Assembly: GCF_013282665.1 (NCBI RefSeq)
Contig: NZ_CP054041.1
Coordinates: forward strand, 186,001 to 250,000
Source of the DNA: Listeria monocytogenes
Lineage (GTDB): Bacteria > Bacillota > Bacilli > Lactobacillales > Listeriaceae
Reading direction: 5' to 3'
DNA length: 64,000 bases
The notes under the pieces were generated by a model that did no database searches, had not been told where the DNA came from, and worked only from the letters and a program-made list of their open reading frames with translations. The number at the start of each line of letters is the position of its first letter. The stretch's first letter is position 1. Shown here piece by piece: positions 1 to 11,344 of this stretch. The position numbers and the translations under genes are program-made.

Positions 1-248
1 ACCAGTAAATCGGCCTTAAGAGCAATCAGTTCTTCCAGTTCGCTAGATGTCCGTAATTTTTCTGGTTGATAAACTGGAATAGCTAGTTCTAAAGCAGCCT
101 TTTTTACTGGCGGTGGTGTTAAAACTCGTTTGCGTCCAACTGGTCGGTCTGGCTGTGTAACAACTGCAACTACATCATAGGTGTTAGCTAATTGCTTTAA
201 AACGGGAACGGAAAATTCTGGTGTGCCCATAAAGATAATTTTAGTCAT
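1..248 (-). CDS. fmt: methionyl-tRNA formyltransferase, N-terminal part (cut by window edge)
   Basis: Transfers a formyl group from 10-formyl-THF to initiator Met-tRNA. Reading the minus strand from the ATG at 248 gives 82 codons that begin [17 protein letters not shown] and continue through [11 protein letters not shown], the typical Rossmann-like start of the Fmt catalytic domain. The rest, including the catalytic region, lies left of the window. The gene directly follows priA (13 bp apart), the usual priA–fmt order in Firmicutes. The reading frame is open to the edge, with no sign of damage. Family assignment is confident although only the first quarter is visible. Confidence 0.92.
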   Translation of the reverse strand, partial: MTKIIFMGTPEFSVPVLKQLANTYDVVAVVTQPDRPVGRKRVLTPPPVKKAALELAIPVYQPEKLRTSSELEELIALKADLL

Positions 249-261
249 TGGTTTGCTCCTT

Positions 262-2655
262 TTACATTAGTACGTAAGGCTGTACGTCAATAGTTATTGT
301 TAGACCTTTTTGTTGGTCTTTTTGATAATGTGTAATGAGTGTTTTTAGTTCTTTTTTTAAGTTTGGTTCGATTTTATATTTAATGATACATTGGTAGCGA
401 TATTTATTTTTTATTCTCGTAATGGTACTAGGAACTGGGCCAAGAATAACAGCATCTGGACCGAGCTTTCCTCGTAAAAACTGGGCCATTTCTTGAATAG
501 TTCGAATAGCTTTCATTTCGTTTTCATCACTAACATTAATCATTGTTAAGTAATAGAACGGAGGGTATGAACCCATTTTTCGCAGTTGCATTTCGTGGTT
601 ATAAAAACCGATAAAATCATGCTTTTTGGCGAATTCGATACTGTAATGTTCTGGATTATAGCTTTGTACGATGACTTCCCCTGTTCGCTCGTGTCGACCT
701 GCTCGCCCGCTTACTTGAGTGAGAAGTTGGAAAGTTCTTTCTGAAGCGCGAAAGTCTGGTAAATGAAGCATCGTATCGGCATTTAATACGCCAACTAAAG
801 TAATATCTGGAAAATCTAATCCTTTGGCAATCATTTGCGTTCCAAGTAAGATATCTGCTTCGTGATTACGGAAGCTTTTGAGTAACTTTTCATGGGCGCC
901 TTTTGTTCTAGTTGTATCCACGTCCATCCGGATAACACGCGCTTCTGGAATTAATTTGGTCAGACTTTCTTCTACTTTTTGTGTACCGGTACCAAAATAG
1001 CGAATATGCTCGCCCTCGCAGCTTGGACATTTTTGCGGAACACGTTCTTCATGGCCGCAGTAATGGCATTTCATTTGGTTGCTCGATTGATGATAAGTGA
1101 GTGAAATATCGCAGTTCGGACACTCCACAACATAACCACAATCACGGCACATCACAAAGGAAGAATAGCCACGGCGATTTAGCATTAGAACCGTTTGTTC
1201 TTTTTTGGCGATTCGATCTTTGATTTTTTCTAGCAATTCAGTTGAAAATTCAGTGCGGTTTTCTTTGCGTAATTCTTCGCGCATGTCGACAACACGCACT
1301 TCTGGCATTGCCCGATCATTGACCCGGCTAGGAAGTTCGATTAACGTATATACGCCCTTTTTCGCTCTAGCAAAAGATTCAAGGGATGGCGTGGCACTTC
1401 CGAGAACTACTGGGCATTGATATTTTGTTGCGCGCCAAATGGCTACATCTCTTGCATGATAACGGGGATTATCTTCTTGTTTGTAACTTGCTTCGTGCTC
1501 TTCGTCAATAATAATAATGCCGAGATTTTCAAACGGTGCAAATACGGCAGAGCGAGCCCCAACGACAACGCGCGCTTCTTTGCGTTCGATTTTGCGCCAT
1601 TCGTCGTATTTTTCTCCAGAAGAAAGCGCACTATGAAGTACTGCGACCTCGCTTCCAAAACGGCTTTTGAATCGCTCTACCATTTGCGGCGTAAGGGAAA
1701 TTTCCGGTACTAAAACGATGGCTTCTTTGCCTTCTTTTAATTTTGCTTCGATGGTTTGTAAATAGATTTCGGTTTTCCCACTTCCGGTAACCCCGTGTAT
1801 TAGGAAGGTTTCTTGATCAGTTGCTGCAATGATTTTCTCGCACGCAGTTTGTTGATCTGGTAATAACTGAAGCGATTCACTTTTTTCAAATTGGTGGTTT
1901 TCATAAGGATCACGCGAAACAACTTTTTCTTGAACAGAAAGTAACCCTAAGTCGACTAATTTTTTTATCGTGGCATCCGTTGTTTCCGCTTGTTTTTTTA
2001 ACTCGACTGCCGTAATTTCGTTGCCTTCAAAAGCTTGGAAAAATGCGAGTACACGTGATTGTGCTTTGGCATTTTTTGGCATATCTTCTATTATTTCAGC
2101 CAGTTGGTGTGGTGATTTTAGACAGTTAACAACGCGAACTTTTTTACTCGTGATTTTATTTTTGACTTGATAGACTACTTCCACGCTGCCTTCTCTGACC
2201 CATTTGCCAATTTGTTTGAGCAAACCGCGGGCTTCTGCCACTTTCCAGTCTAGTGTTTCGTAGCCTTCAAATAGCTGCTCTAATTCTTCGTTTTCTTCAT
2301 CTAAGCGCAAAAAATATTTTTCGTATTTTGCTCGTAGCGCAGCTGGTAACATGGCTTGGTAAGCAGACACCCGGAAACTCAGCGTATCTTCTGCTAACCA
2401 ATCGCCTAGCTCCATCAATTCTTCATTTAAAACGGGGGCTAAATCCATCACCCCATCAATGCCTTTTAATTTTGGGTTTTCTTCTGTTTCTCCAAGGGCA
2501 ATGACAAATCCTTGTATTTTACGATTTCCAAATGGGACACTTACTCGCATACCTGGACGAATAAGTTCTTCTAAATCTTCTGGAATATAGTAGTCAAATG
2601 GACGATCCACTTGCATGGCTGGAACGTCCACAATTACTTTCGCAATATTAATCAT
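262..2655 (-). CDS. priA: primosomal replication restart helicase PriA
   Basis: 3'-5' superfamily 2 DNA helicase that reloads the replisome at stalled forks. The 797-residue length is normal. The N-terminal 3'-end DNA-binding domain occupies about residues 1–110. Walker [10 protein letters not shown] lies at about 288–296 and the DEEH box (Walker B) at about 384–387. A cysteine-rich zinc region ([13 protein letters not shown] … CHYC … CPSC) sits at about 503–545 inside the helicase C-terminal domain, and SGRAGR follows. It starts with an ATG 4 bp after the coaBC stop, so the two genes are probably co-transcribed with fmt. All hallmark motifs are intact. Confidence 0.97.
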   Translation of the reverse strand: MINIAKVIVDVPAMQVDRPFDYYIPEDLEELIRPGMRVSVPFGNRKIQGFVIALGETEENPKLKGIDGVMDLAPVLNEELMELGDWLAEDTLSFRVSAYQAMLPAALRAKYEKYFLRLDEENEELEQLFEGYETLDWKVAEARGLLKQIGKWVREGSVEVVYQVKNKITSKKVRVVNCLKSPHQLAEIIEDMPKNAKAQSRVLAFFQAFEGNEITAVELKKQAETTDATIKKLVDLGLLSVQEKVVSRDPYENHQFEKSESLQLLPDQQTACEKIIAATDQETFLIHGVTGSGKTEIYLQTIEAKLKEGKEAIVLVPEISLTPQMVERFKSRFGSEVAVLHSALSSGEKYDEWRKIERKEARVVVGARSAVFAPFENLGIIIIDEEHEASYKQEDNPRYHARDVAIWRATKYQCPVVLGSATPSLESFARAKKGVYTLIELPSRVNDRAMPEVRVVDMREELRKENRTEFSTELLEKIKDRIAKKEQTVLMLNRRGYSSFVMCRDCGYVVECPNCDISLTYHQSSNQMKCHYCGHEERVPQKCPSCEGEHIRYFGTGTQKVEESLTKLIPEARVIRMDVDTTRTKGAHEKLLKSFRNHEADILLGTQMIAKGLDFPDITLVGVLNADTMLHLPDFRASERTFQLLTQVSGRAGRHERTGEVIVQSYNPEHYSIEFAKKHDFIGFYNHEMQLRKMGSYPPFYYLTMINVSDENEMKAIRTIQEMAQFLRGKLGPDAVILGPVPSTITRIKNKYRYQCIIKYKIEPNLKKELKTLITHYQKDQQKGLTITIDVQPYVLM

Positions 2656-2659
2656 TCGT

Positions 2660-3859
2660 TCACTTCCTTAAAAAGTTAGCAGTTTCTTTGATGATATATT
2701 CAGCAACTTCTTTCTTATCTAGTATCGGTAGCGCTTCGCTAGAACCATCTTTTCGGTAAAATGTCACAATATTCGTGTCCCCGGAAAAGCCTGCTCCTGC
2801 CACGCTAATATTATTGGCAACAATCATATCAGCATTTTTGGAGGTTAGTTTCTTACGTGCATTTGCTTCTACATTTTCTGTTTCAGCGGCAAAGCCAATC
2901 ACGACTTGGTCCAGAGTTTTGTGTTGACCAATTTCGAGTAAAATATCTTTGGTTCGTTTCATTTCAATGGCAAAATCGCCCGGCTGTTTTTTAATTTTTT
3001 GGTCTGAAACTTTCGCTGGGGTGTAATCGGCAACTGCTGCTGTCATCACAAAGATATCTTGTGTCCTTTTGCGGTCATCCACAGCTTGATACATTTCTTC
3101 TGCCGATTCGACATAGATGGCTTCTACGCCAGGAGGTACGGGAAGTGCTTTACTTGTAGTAACTAGCGTAACCTTCGCACCGTGACGCGCCGCAGATTCT
3201 GCTATGCTAAAGCCCATTTTCCCAGTTGAATGGTTAGTGAAATAGCGTACTGGATCTAATTTTTCGCGAGTTGCGCCGGCTGTTACTAGCACATTTTTTC
3301 CTTGAAGGAGGTTTTTATCTTCTTGAAAAAATTCGGCAATACGAAGAACGATTTTTTCTGGTTCTTCAAGGCGCCCACGTCCAACATAGCCACAAGCTAA
3401 GTAACCTTCTTCTGGCTCAATAAAACGGACACCATCTGCGTACAATCGATTAATATTACGAATAACTGCTGGGTGCTGAATCATGTGGACATTCATTGCT
3501 GGTGCCACCCAAACTGGTGCCTCTGTTGCAAGAATGGTTGTCGTTACCATATCATCAGCGATTCCATTTGCCATTTTGCCAATCACATTTGCGGTAGCTG
3601 GTGCGACAATTACTAAATCGGCCCAATCTGCTAAGTCAATATGCGCGACCACACTTGATTTTTTTTCGTCAAATGTATCTGTATATACATCATTTTTAGA
3701 TAATACTTGGAATGAAAGCGGTGGAACAAATTCCTGTGCATGTTCTGTCATCATCACTTTGACGTTTGCTCCTGCTTGCGTTAATTTACTTGTAAGTGCG
3801 ACTGCTTTATAAACAGCAATGCCACCGGACACTGCGAGTAAGATATTTTTCCCTTGCAT
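2660..3859 (-). CDS. coaBC: bifunctional phosphopantothenoylcysteine decarboxylase/synthetase CoaBC
   Basis: Catalyses two successive steps of coenzyme A synthesis: ligation of cysteine to 4'-phosphopantothenate (CoaB) and decarboxylation (CoaC). The N-terminal flavoprotein domain shows SGGIAVYKA, the likely catalytic His73 in VVAHIDLADWAD, the PAMNVHM motif at about 120–126 and the ACGYVGRGRL active-site segment with Cys156. The C-terminal synthetase begins around residue 185 with VTAGATRE and FTNHSTGKMG. Length 399 is normal. It has its own likely promoter (TTTTGT, 17 bp, TATAAT at 3901–3929), separate from gmk–rpoZ, whose terminator lies just upstream. Confidence 0.96.
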   Translation of the reverse strand: MQGKNILLAVSGGIAVYKAVALTSKLTQAGANVKVMMTEHAQEFVPPLSFQVLSKNDVYTDTFDEKKSSVVAHIDLADWADLVIVAPATANVIGKMANGIADDMVTTTILATEAPVWVAPAMNVHMIQHPAVIRNINRLYADGVRFIEPEEGYLACGYVGRGRLEEPEKIVLRIAEFFQEDKNLLQGKNVLVTAGATREKLDPVRYFTNHSTGKMGFSIAESAARHGAKVTLVTTSKALPVPPGVEAIYVESAEEMYQAVDDRKRTQDIFVMTAAVADYTPAKVSDQKIKKQPGDFAIEMKRTKDILLEIGQHKTLDQVVIGFAAETENVEANARKKLTSKNADMIVANNISVAGAGFSGDTNIVTFYRKDGSSEALPILDKKEVAEYIIKETANFLRK

Positions 3860-3900
3860 TGATAAGTCACCTCATTTTAATATAAAAAATCATTACTTCC

Positions 3901-3929
3901 ATTATACCTTAAATCAAGACAGGACAAAA
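3901..3929 (-). promoter_or_regulatory. SigA-type promoter for coaBC-priA-fmt
   Basis: On the minus strand a perfect TATAAT -10 (3901–3906) is preceded by 17 bp and a weak -35 TTTTGT (3924–3929). It lies between the rpoZ terminator and coaBC, about 40 bp from the start codon. Confidence 0.6.
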
Positions 3930-3977
3930 CCATGAAGAAACGACATTTCAACTTATTTTTACTGCGTACCTAGCTAA

Positions 3978-4004
3978 CAAAAAAGCCCCGCAAGAAAGCG
4001 GAGC
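3978..4004 (-). terminator. intrinsic terminator after rpoZ
   Basis: Minus-strand hairpin GCTCCGC–TTTCTT–GCGGGGC (7 bp with one G·U) followed by TTTTTTG. It closes the yicC-gmk-rpoZ unit. Confidence 0.85.
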
Positions 4005-4012
4005 AGTAAAGC

Positions 4013-4851
<839 letters not shown>

Positions 4852-5727
4852 TCATTCCACATTTTGCACTTGTTCTCGAATTTTTTCAAGCGTCGTTTTC
4901 ATTTCTACCACTTGTTCCGTGATTTTTAGAGAACTTGCTTTCGAGCCAATCGTGTTCACTTCGCGGTTCATCTCTTGAATCAGAAAATCCAGCTTACGTC
5001 CGATTGGTTCTTCGAGTAAAATAATACCATAAAATTGCTTTAAATGGCTCTTTGTTCGTTCGACTTCTTCGTTAATATCTGCCTTTTCAAGTAGCATTGC
5101 GACTTCGGTAAGAACGATACTTGGCTCAAATTGATCGCCTACAACGTTTTGTAAACGCGTTTCGATTTTTTCTTGATAATGTTTTTCTGTGTTTGGAATT
5201 TCGGCTTGAATCATTTCCAAACTTTTCTCTAGTGCGGCAAGATGTTGTTTGAAATAAAGCAGTAGTTCTGCTCCTTCCATACTTCTCATCTCATCCAGTC
5301 GCTCGGTTGCACGGGCGAGTGTTTCTAAAACTAATCGTTCTAGTTCGCTACTTGCTTCCACTTCTTCCTCAATAGAAAGATAAGCTTGTTCTTGCAGTAA
5401 ATCGGTCATAGTTGGTAATTCTTGTAATTCATATCTGGCGCTTGCTTGTTTGATAAAACGGTAATAGCTATCTGCGAGGTCCCAGTCAATATGTAGTTCA
5501 CGTTTTGATATTTGCTCTCCCGTGATGGAAAAGAAAACTTCGATTCTACCACGTTTGATTTGCTTACTTATGATTTTTTTTAATTTTCCTTCTAAATAAG
5601 CGAGTTGCTTTGGCATCCGAAAAAGAAATTCGGAGTAGCGGTGGTTGACTGCTTTTAATTCAATGGTTACTTTGAACGCTTCAAATTCTTTCGTCGCACG
5701 CCCAAATCCCGTCATGCTTTTCACCAT
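4852..5727 (-). CDS. YicC family endoribonuclease-like protein
   Basis: Member of the YicC family (YicC_N then DUF1732), proteins linked to stationary-phase RNA turnover in E. coli; the exact role in Firmicutes is unclear to me. The N-terminus MVKSMTGFGRA is the family signature. The C-terminal third has EVERTKSHLKQF and the strongly conserved GRKLDFLIQEMNREVNTIGSK motif region at about 245–265. The start is the ATG at 5727, 9 nt from AAAGGTG; a longer frame begins 4 codons earlier without a better RBS. First gene of the yicC-gmk-rpoZ unit, behind a good promoter at 5794–5822. Confidence 0.9.
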   Translation of the reverse strand: MVKSMTGFGRATKEFEAFKVTIELKAVNHRYSEFLFRMPKQLAYLEGKLKKIISKQIKRGRIEVFFSITGEQISKRELHIDWDLADSYYRFIKQASARYELQELPTMTDLLQEQAYLSIEEEVEASSELERLVLETLARATERLDEMRSMEGAELLLYFKQHLAALEKSLEMIQAEIPNTEKHYQEKIETRLQNVVGDQFEPSIVLTEVAMLLEKADINEEVERTKSHLKQFYGIILLEEPIGRKLDFLIQEMNREVNTIGSKASSLKITEQVVEMKTTLEKIREQVQNVE

Positions 5728-5793
5728 TTGGCAAGACACCTTTCATAACTTAAAGTTCCCTCTAAGATTACTTGAAATTTGTTCTGACTTCTT

Positions 5794-5822
5794 ATTATAC
5801 CAAAGCTACTCCTTGCATACAA
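5794..5822 (-). promoter_or_regulatory. SigA promoter for yicC-gmk-rpoZ
   Basis: Minus-strand -35 TTGTAT (5817–5822), 17 bp, and perfect -10 TATAAT (5794–5799). The -35 touches one end of a 19-bp palindrome at 5822–5840. Confidence 0.75.
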
Positions 5823-5840
5823 TACATTTTCAGAATGTAT
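5822..5840. promoter_or_regulatory. 19-bp palindrome between divergent yicC and fbpA promoters (possible operator)
   Basis: ATACATT–TTCAG–AATGTAT has perfect 7-bp arms. On the plus strand it ends just before an extended -10 (TGTTAAAAT, 5840–5848) that would serve fbpA, and it adjoins the minus-strand -35 of yicC. Operator function is inferred from position and symmetry only. Confidence 0.45.
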
Positions 5841-5883
5841 GTTAAAATAGAAAGTAACTAACTCACAAAGGAATGAATAACTA

Positions 5884-7596
5884 ATGGCGTTTGATGCAAT
5901 GTTTTTAAAAGCGATGACCGACGAACTTGCCGAGCACGGAGAAAGTGGACGTATTATGAAAATCCATCAACCGTTCTCGCATGAACTTGTTTTATATATT
6001 CGAAAAAACCGTGAAAACAAACGTCTGCTTATCTCCTCGCATCCAAGCTATGCGCGGATACAGTGGACTGATGATATTCCCGAAAACCCAGCAACACCAC
6101 CGATGTTTTGTATGCTACTACGAAAATACTTAGAAGGTGCGATTATTGAATCAATTACGCAACTCCCTAATGAACGAATTGTACAATTTAGTATTCGAGG
6201 TAAAGATGACATCGGCGAAAACCGATTTTGTGATTTATTTGTAGAAATTATGGGACGGCATAGTAATATTACCCTTGTTGACCGTGCGAAAAATGTGATT
6301 GTTGATTGCATTAAGCACGTTTCTCCAGCGCAAAATAGTTACCGAACACTGCTTCCAGGAGCGACTTATGTGTTTCCTCCTACAACGGATAAGTTGAATC
6401 CATGTGAGGTTACTTCGGAGCAAATTCTGGATAGACTAGATTTCTCTGCGGGTCGCATGGATAAACAACTCGTACAGCATTTTGCTGGATTCAGCCCTTT
6501 GCTAGCTCGGGAAATAGTATTTCGCGCCGGAAACTTAACGGCAGATTCGCTAGTTGCTGCCTTTTTCGAAGTAATGGAATTGGTGAATGCGCACCTAGGA
6601 AGTGCTTCTATCCCAAATGAGTGGCGCATCCAAAATAAAGAGGATTACTATTTCTTCCCGCTCCGCCATGTCGATGCAGAAACAACCGAATTCGCAAATT
6701 TAAGTACCCTATTAGACCATTTTTATATTGGCAAAGCGCGTCGTGATCGTGTCCATCAATTTGCACATGATTTAGAAAAACTCTTATCCAACGAACTTGC
6801 TCGAAGCAGGCTGAAAATTGAAAAACTCGAAAACACTTTACTCGAAACGGAAAAAGCAGATATTTATCGTATTCAAGGTGAACTTTTAACTGCCAATTTG
6901 CATTTAATGGAGCGTGGGATGGCAGAGATTACGGTAGAAAACTTTTACGATGATATGAAGAAAATGACAATTCCGCTTGATACTAGAAAAACACCGTCCG
7001 CCAATGCCCAAAGCTACTTTAGCCGCTACCAAAAACTGCGTAACGCTGTCGAAATAGTGAAAGAGCAAATCGCACTCACGAAAGAAGAAATTACTTATTT
7101 AGAGTCTGTAGAATCACAACTTGAAACATCCGGCCCACAAGATGTGGAAGAAATCCGCCAAGAACTCGCGGAACAAGGATATCTCCGCTACAAACAGAAA
7201 AAAGGCAGCCGCAAAAAAGCGACTTTACCTACTCCAGAAAAATATACTTCTTCCACCGGATTATCGATTTTGGTTGGGAAAAACAATAAGCAAAATGATT
7301 ATTTAACGAATAAATTAGCTCGAAATAATGAATATTGGTTCCACGTGAAAGATTTGCCTGGTTCGCATGTGGTGATTCAATCGAATAATCCAGACGAGAC
7401 CTCGATTACAGAAGCCGCAATGATTGCCGCCTATTACTCAAAAGCACGACTTTCAGCAACGGTTCCCGTCGACGGCACGCTCGTAAAACACGTGAAAAAA
7501 CCAAATGGTGCCAAACCTGGTTATGTCATTTATGATAACCAAACGACTTACTTTGTTACACCTGATGAAAAACTAGTTTTATCCTTAAAAAATTAA
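5884..7596 (+). CDS. fbpA: NFACT family protein FbpA/RqcH (fibronectin-binding protein; ribosome quality control factor)
   Basis: In Listeria this family is known as fibronectin-binding protein FbpA. The Bacillus orthologue RqcH recruits tRNA-Ala and adds alanine tails to nascent chains on 50S–peptidyl-tRNA complexes. The 570 residues show an NFACT-N domain (1–about 215), a helix-hairpin-helix and long coiled-coil middle (about 280–430) and an NFACT-R domain (about 445–560, with NEYWFHVKDLPGSHVVI). The EIM motif falls at 121–123. The position equivalent to Asp97 of the DR motif is Glu here (NERI, E97 R98). There is no signal peptide, which fits a cytosolic ribosomal role; surface export would be non-classical. 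Confidence 0.93.
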   Translation: MAFDAMFLKAMTDELAEHGESGRIMKIHQPFSHELVLYIRKNRENKRLLISSHPSYARIQWTDDIPENPATPPMFCMLLRKYLEGAIIESITQLPNERIVQFSIRGKDDIGENRFCDLFVEIMGRHSNITLVDRAKNVIVDCIKHVSPAQNSYRTLLPGATYVFPPTTDKLNPCEVTSEQILDRLDFSAGRMDKQLVQHFAGFSPLLAREIVFRAGNLTADSLVAAFFEVMELVNAHLGSASIPNEWRIQNKEDYYFFPLRHVDAETTEFANLSTLLDHFYIGKARRDRVHQFAHDLEKLLSNELARSRLKIEKLENTLLETEKADIYRIQGELLTANLHLMERGMAEITVENFYDDMKKMTIPLDTRKTPSANAQSYFSRYQKLRNAVEIVKEQIALTKEEITYLESVESQLETSGPQDVEEIRQELAEQGYLRYKQKKGSRKKATLPTPEKYTSSTGLSILVGKNNKQNDYLTNKLARNNEYWFHVKDLPGSHVVIQSNNPDETSITEAAMIAAYYSKARLSATVPVDGTLVKHVKKPNGAKPGYVIYDNQTTYFVTPDEKLVLSLKN

Positions 7597-7622
7597 CGGC
7601 TCCTTCTTGGAGTCGTTTTTTC
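7595..7622 (+). terminator. terminator after fbpA
   Basis: Hairpin AACGGCTCC–TTCTT–GGAGTCGTT (one G·T) with a T-tract at 7616–7622, starting inside the fbpA stop codon. Its T-tract supplies the -35 of a SigB-like promoter. Confidence 0.85.
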
Positions 7623-7639
7623 TTTTTATTTTAGGGTAC
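7615..7639 (+). promoter_or_regulatory. SigB-type promoter for the short-chain dehydrogenase
   Basis: GTTT (7615–7618), 15 bp, GGGTAC (7634–7639); the SigB consensus is GTTT-N13-15-GGGWAT, so one mismatch. It lies about 45 bp upstream of the start codon at 7683. Confidence 0.6.
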
Positions 7640-7682
7640 AAGTTAACTGACTTTACTTTTTTATTGGAAGGATGATAGACAA

Positions 7683-8282
7683 ATGAAAATTTTATTAATT
7701 GGCGCTTCTGGTACGCTTGGTTCTGCGGTGAAAGATCGTTTGGAGAAAAAAGCTGAAGTGATTACTGCTGGCAGACACAGCGGTGATGTAACGGTCGATA
7801 TGACGAATGTTGATAGTATTAAAAAAATGTACGCACAGGTCGGAAAAGTAGACGCGATTGTTTCAGCCACAGGAAGCGCCACTTTTTCGCCTTTAACAGA
7901 ATTAACACCTGAGAAGAATGCGGTAACAATTAGTAGTAAATTAGGTGGGCAAATTAATTTGGTCTTACTGGGCATTGACTCATTGAATGATAAAGGAAGC
8001 TTCACCCTTACTACTGGCATTATGATGGAAGATCCAATTGTCCAAGGAGCTTCTGCTGCGATGGCAAATGGTGCGGTTACAGCTTTCGCAAAATCTGCTG
8101 CGATTGAAATGCCGCGTGGAATTCGGATTAATACAGTGAGTCCGAATGTATTAGAAGAATCTTGGGACAAACTCGAATCATTTTTCCAAGGATTCGTTCC
8201 CGTTCAGGCTGCAAAAGTCGCTCGTGCGTTTGAAAAAAGCGTCTTTGGTGCACAAACTGGTGAAAGTTATAAAGTGTATTAA
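7683..8282 (+). CDS. short-chain dehydrogenase/reductase family protein
   Basis: A compact (199 residue) Rossmann-fold oxidoreductase. The N-terminal glycine-rich motif GASGTLGSAV (about 7–16) binds NAD(P). The NAG-type position reads SATGSATFSPL. The classical YxxxK catalytic pair is not obvious; ASAAMANGAVTAFAKSAA lies where it would be expected, so activity may be divergent. The substrate is unknown. It is preceded by GGAAGG and a SigB-like promoter, suggesting general stress induction. It converges with pyrE, with a shared hairpin between them. Confidence 0.85.
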   Translation: MKILLIGASGTLGSAVKDRLEKKAEVITAGRHSGDVTVDMTNVDSIKKMYAQVGKVDAIVSATGSATFSPLTELTPEKNAVTISSKLGGQINLVLLGIDSLNDKGSFTLTTGIMMEDPIVQGASAAMANGAVTAFAKSAAIEMPRGIRINTVSPNVLEESWDKLESFFQGFVPVQAAKVARAFEKSVFGAQTGESYKVY

Positions 8283-8288
8283 TTGAAC

Positions 8289-8325
8289 AAGAAGCTCACC
8301 CGTAACAAAGGTGAGCTTCTTTCTA
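8289..8325. terminator. bidirectional hairpin between SDR gene and pyrE
   Basis: Perfect 12-bp stem AAGAAGCTCACC / GGTGAGCTTCTT with a 9-nt loop. The plus side runs into TTTCT. The minus side runs into a weak T-rich tail (TTGTTCAATT), so termination of the pyr operon here may be less efficient. Confidence 0.75.
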
Positions 8326-8948
8326 TTTACCCCAGTTTTCTGGGTTTTTCTTCCATTCTTTTAATGTTTCCATATCTTCACCAGTCACGTAATTTTCATT
8401 TAAAGCTACTTCAATTAGCTCATCGTAGTTCGTTAATGTTACTAGTTTTGTACCAGATTCTTCTAGCAATTGTTTTCCTTTAGCAAGCCCATATGTAAAA
8501 ATGGCCGCGATTCCAACCACTTCAGCGCCCGCTTCTTCTAATGCTTCCACTGCTTTTAATGAGCTTCCGCCTGTCGAAATCAAGTCCTCAATCACAACAA
8601 CTTTTTGCCCTTTTGTGATTGGTCCTTCGATTTGGTTTCCTTTACCATGTTCTTTGGCTTTTGAGCGAACGTAGACCATTGGTAGATTAAGTAAATCACT
8701 TACCCATGCGGCGTGTGGGATTCCAGCTGTTGCCGTACCTGCAACCACATCAACCTCGCCAAATGTTTGTTTAATTTTTTCAGCTAAAGATTTGGCAATA
8801 AATTGGCGAACTTTTGGAAAACCTAGTGTTAGACGATTGTCACAGTATATGGGCGATTTAATTCCGGATGCCCACGTGAATGGATCATTCGGTTTTAAAA
8901 ATACGGCTTTGATTTCTAATAATTGTTCGGCTACTTGTTTTTCGATAC

Positions 8949-8952
<4 letters not shown>
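8323..8952 (-). CDS. pyrE: orotate phosphoribosyltransferase
   Basis: Converts orotate and PRPP to OMP, step five of UMP synthesis. The PRPP-binding loop [14 protein letters not shown] lies at about residues 117–130. The catalytic mobile loop contains [15 protein letters not shown] (about 92–106). I place the start at the ATG at 8952, overlapping the pyrF stop as ATGA; an upstream in-frame GTG adds three codons. Length 209 is typical. Last gene of the pyr operon. Confidence 0.96.
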
Positions 8953-11322
<2,370 letters not shown>

Positions 11323-11344
11323 GGTTCCACCCCGTTTCTTCTAT

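Noticed and set aside
7661..8170. 169-codon minus-strand frame opposite the short-chain dehydrogenase
   Set aside because: No RBS; the plus-strand frame has a Rossmann motif, RBS and promoter. The reverse frame is a codon-usage mirror.
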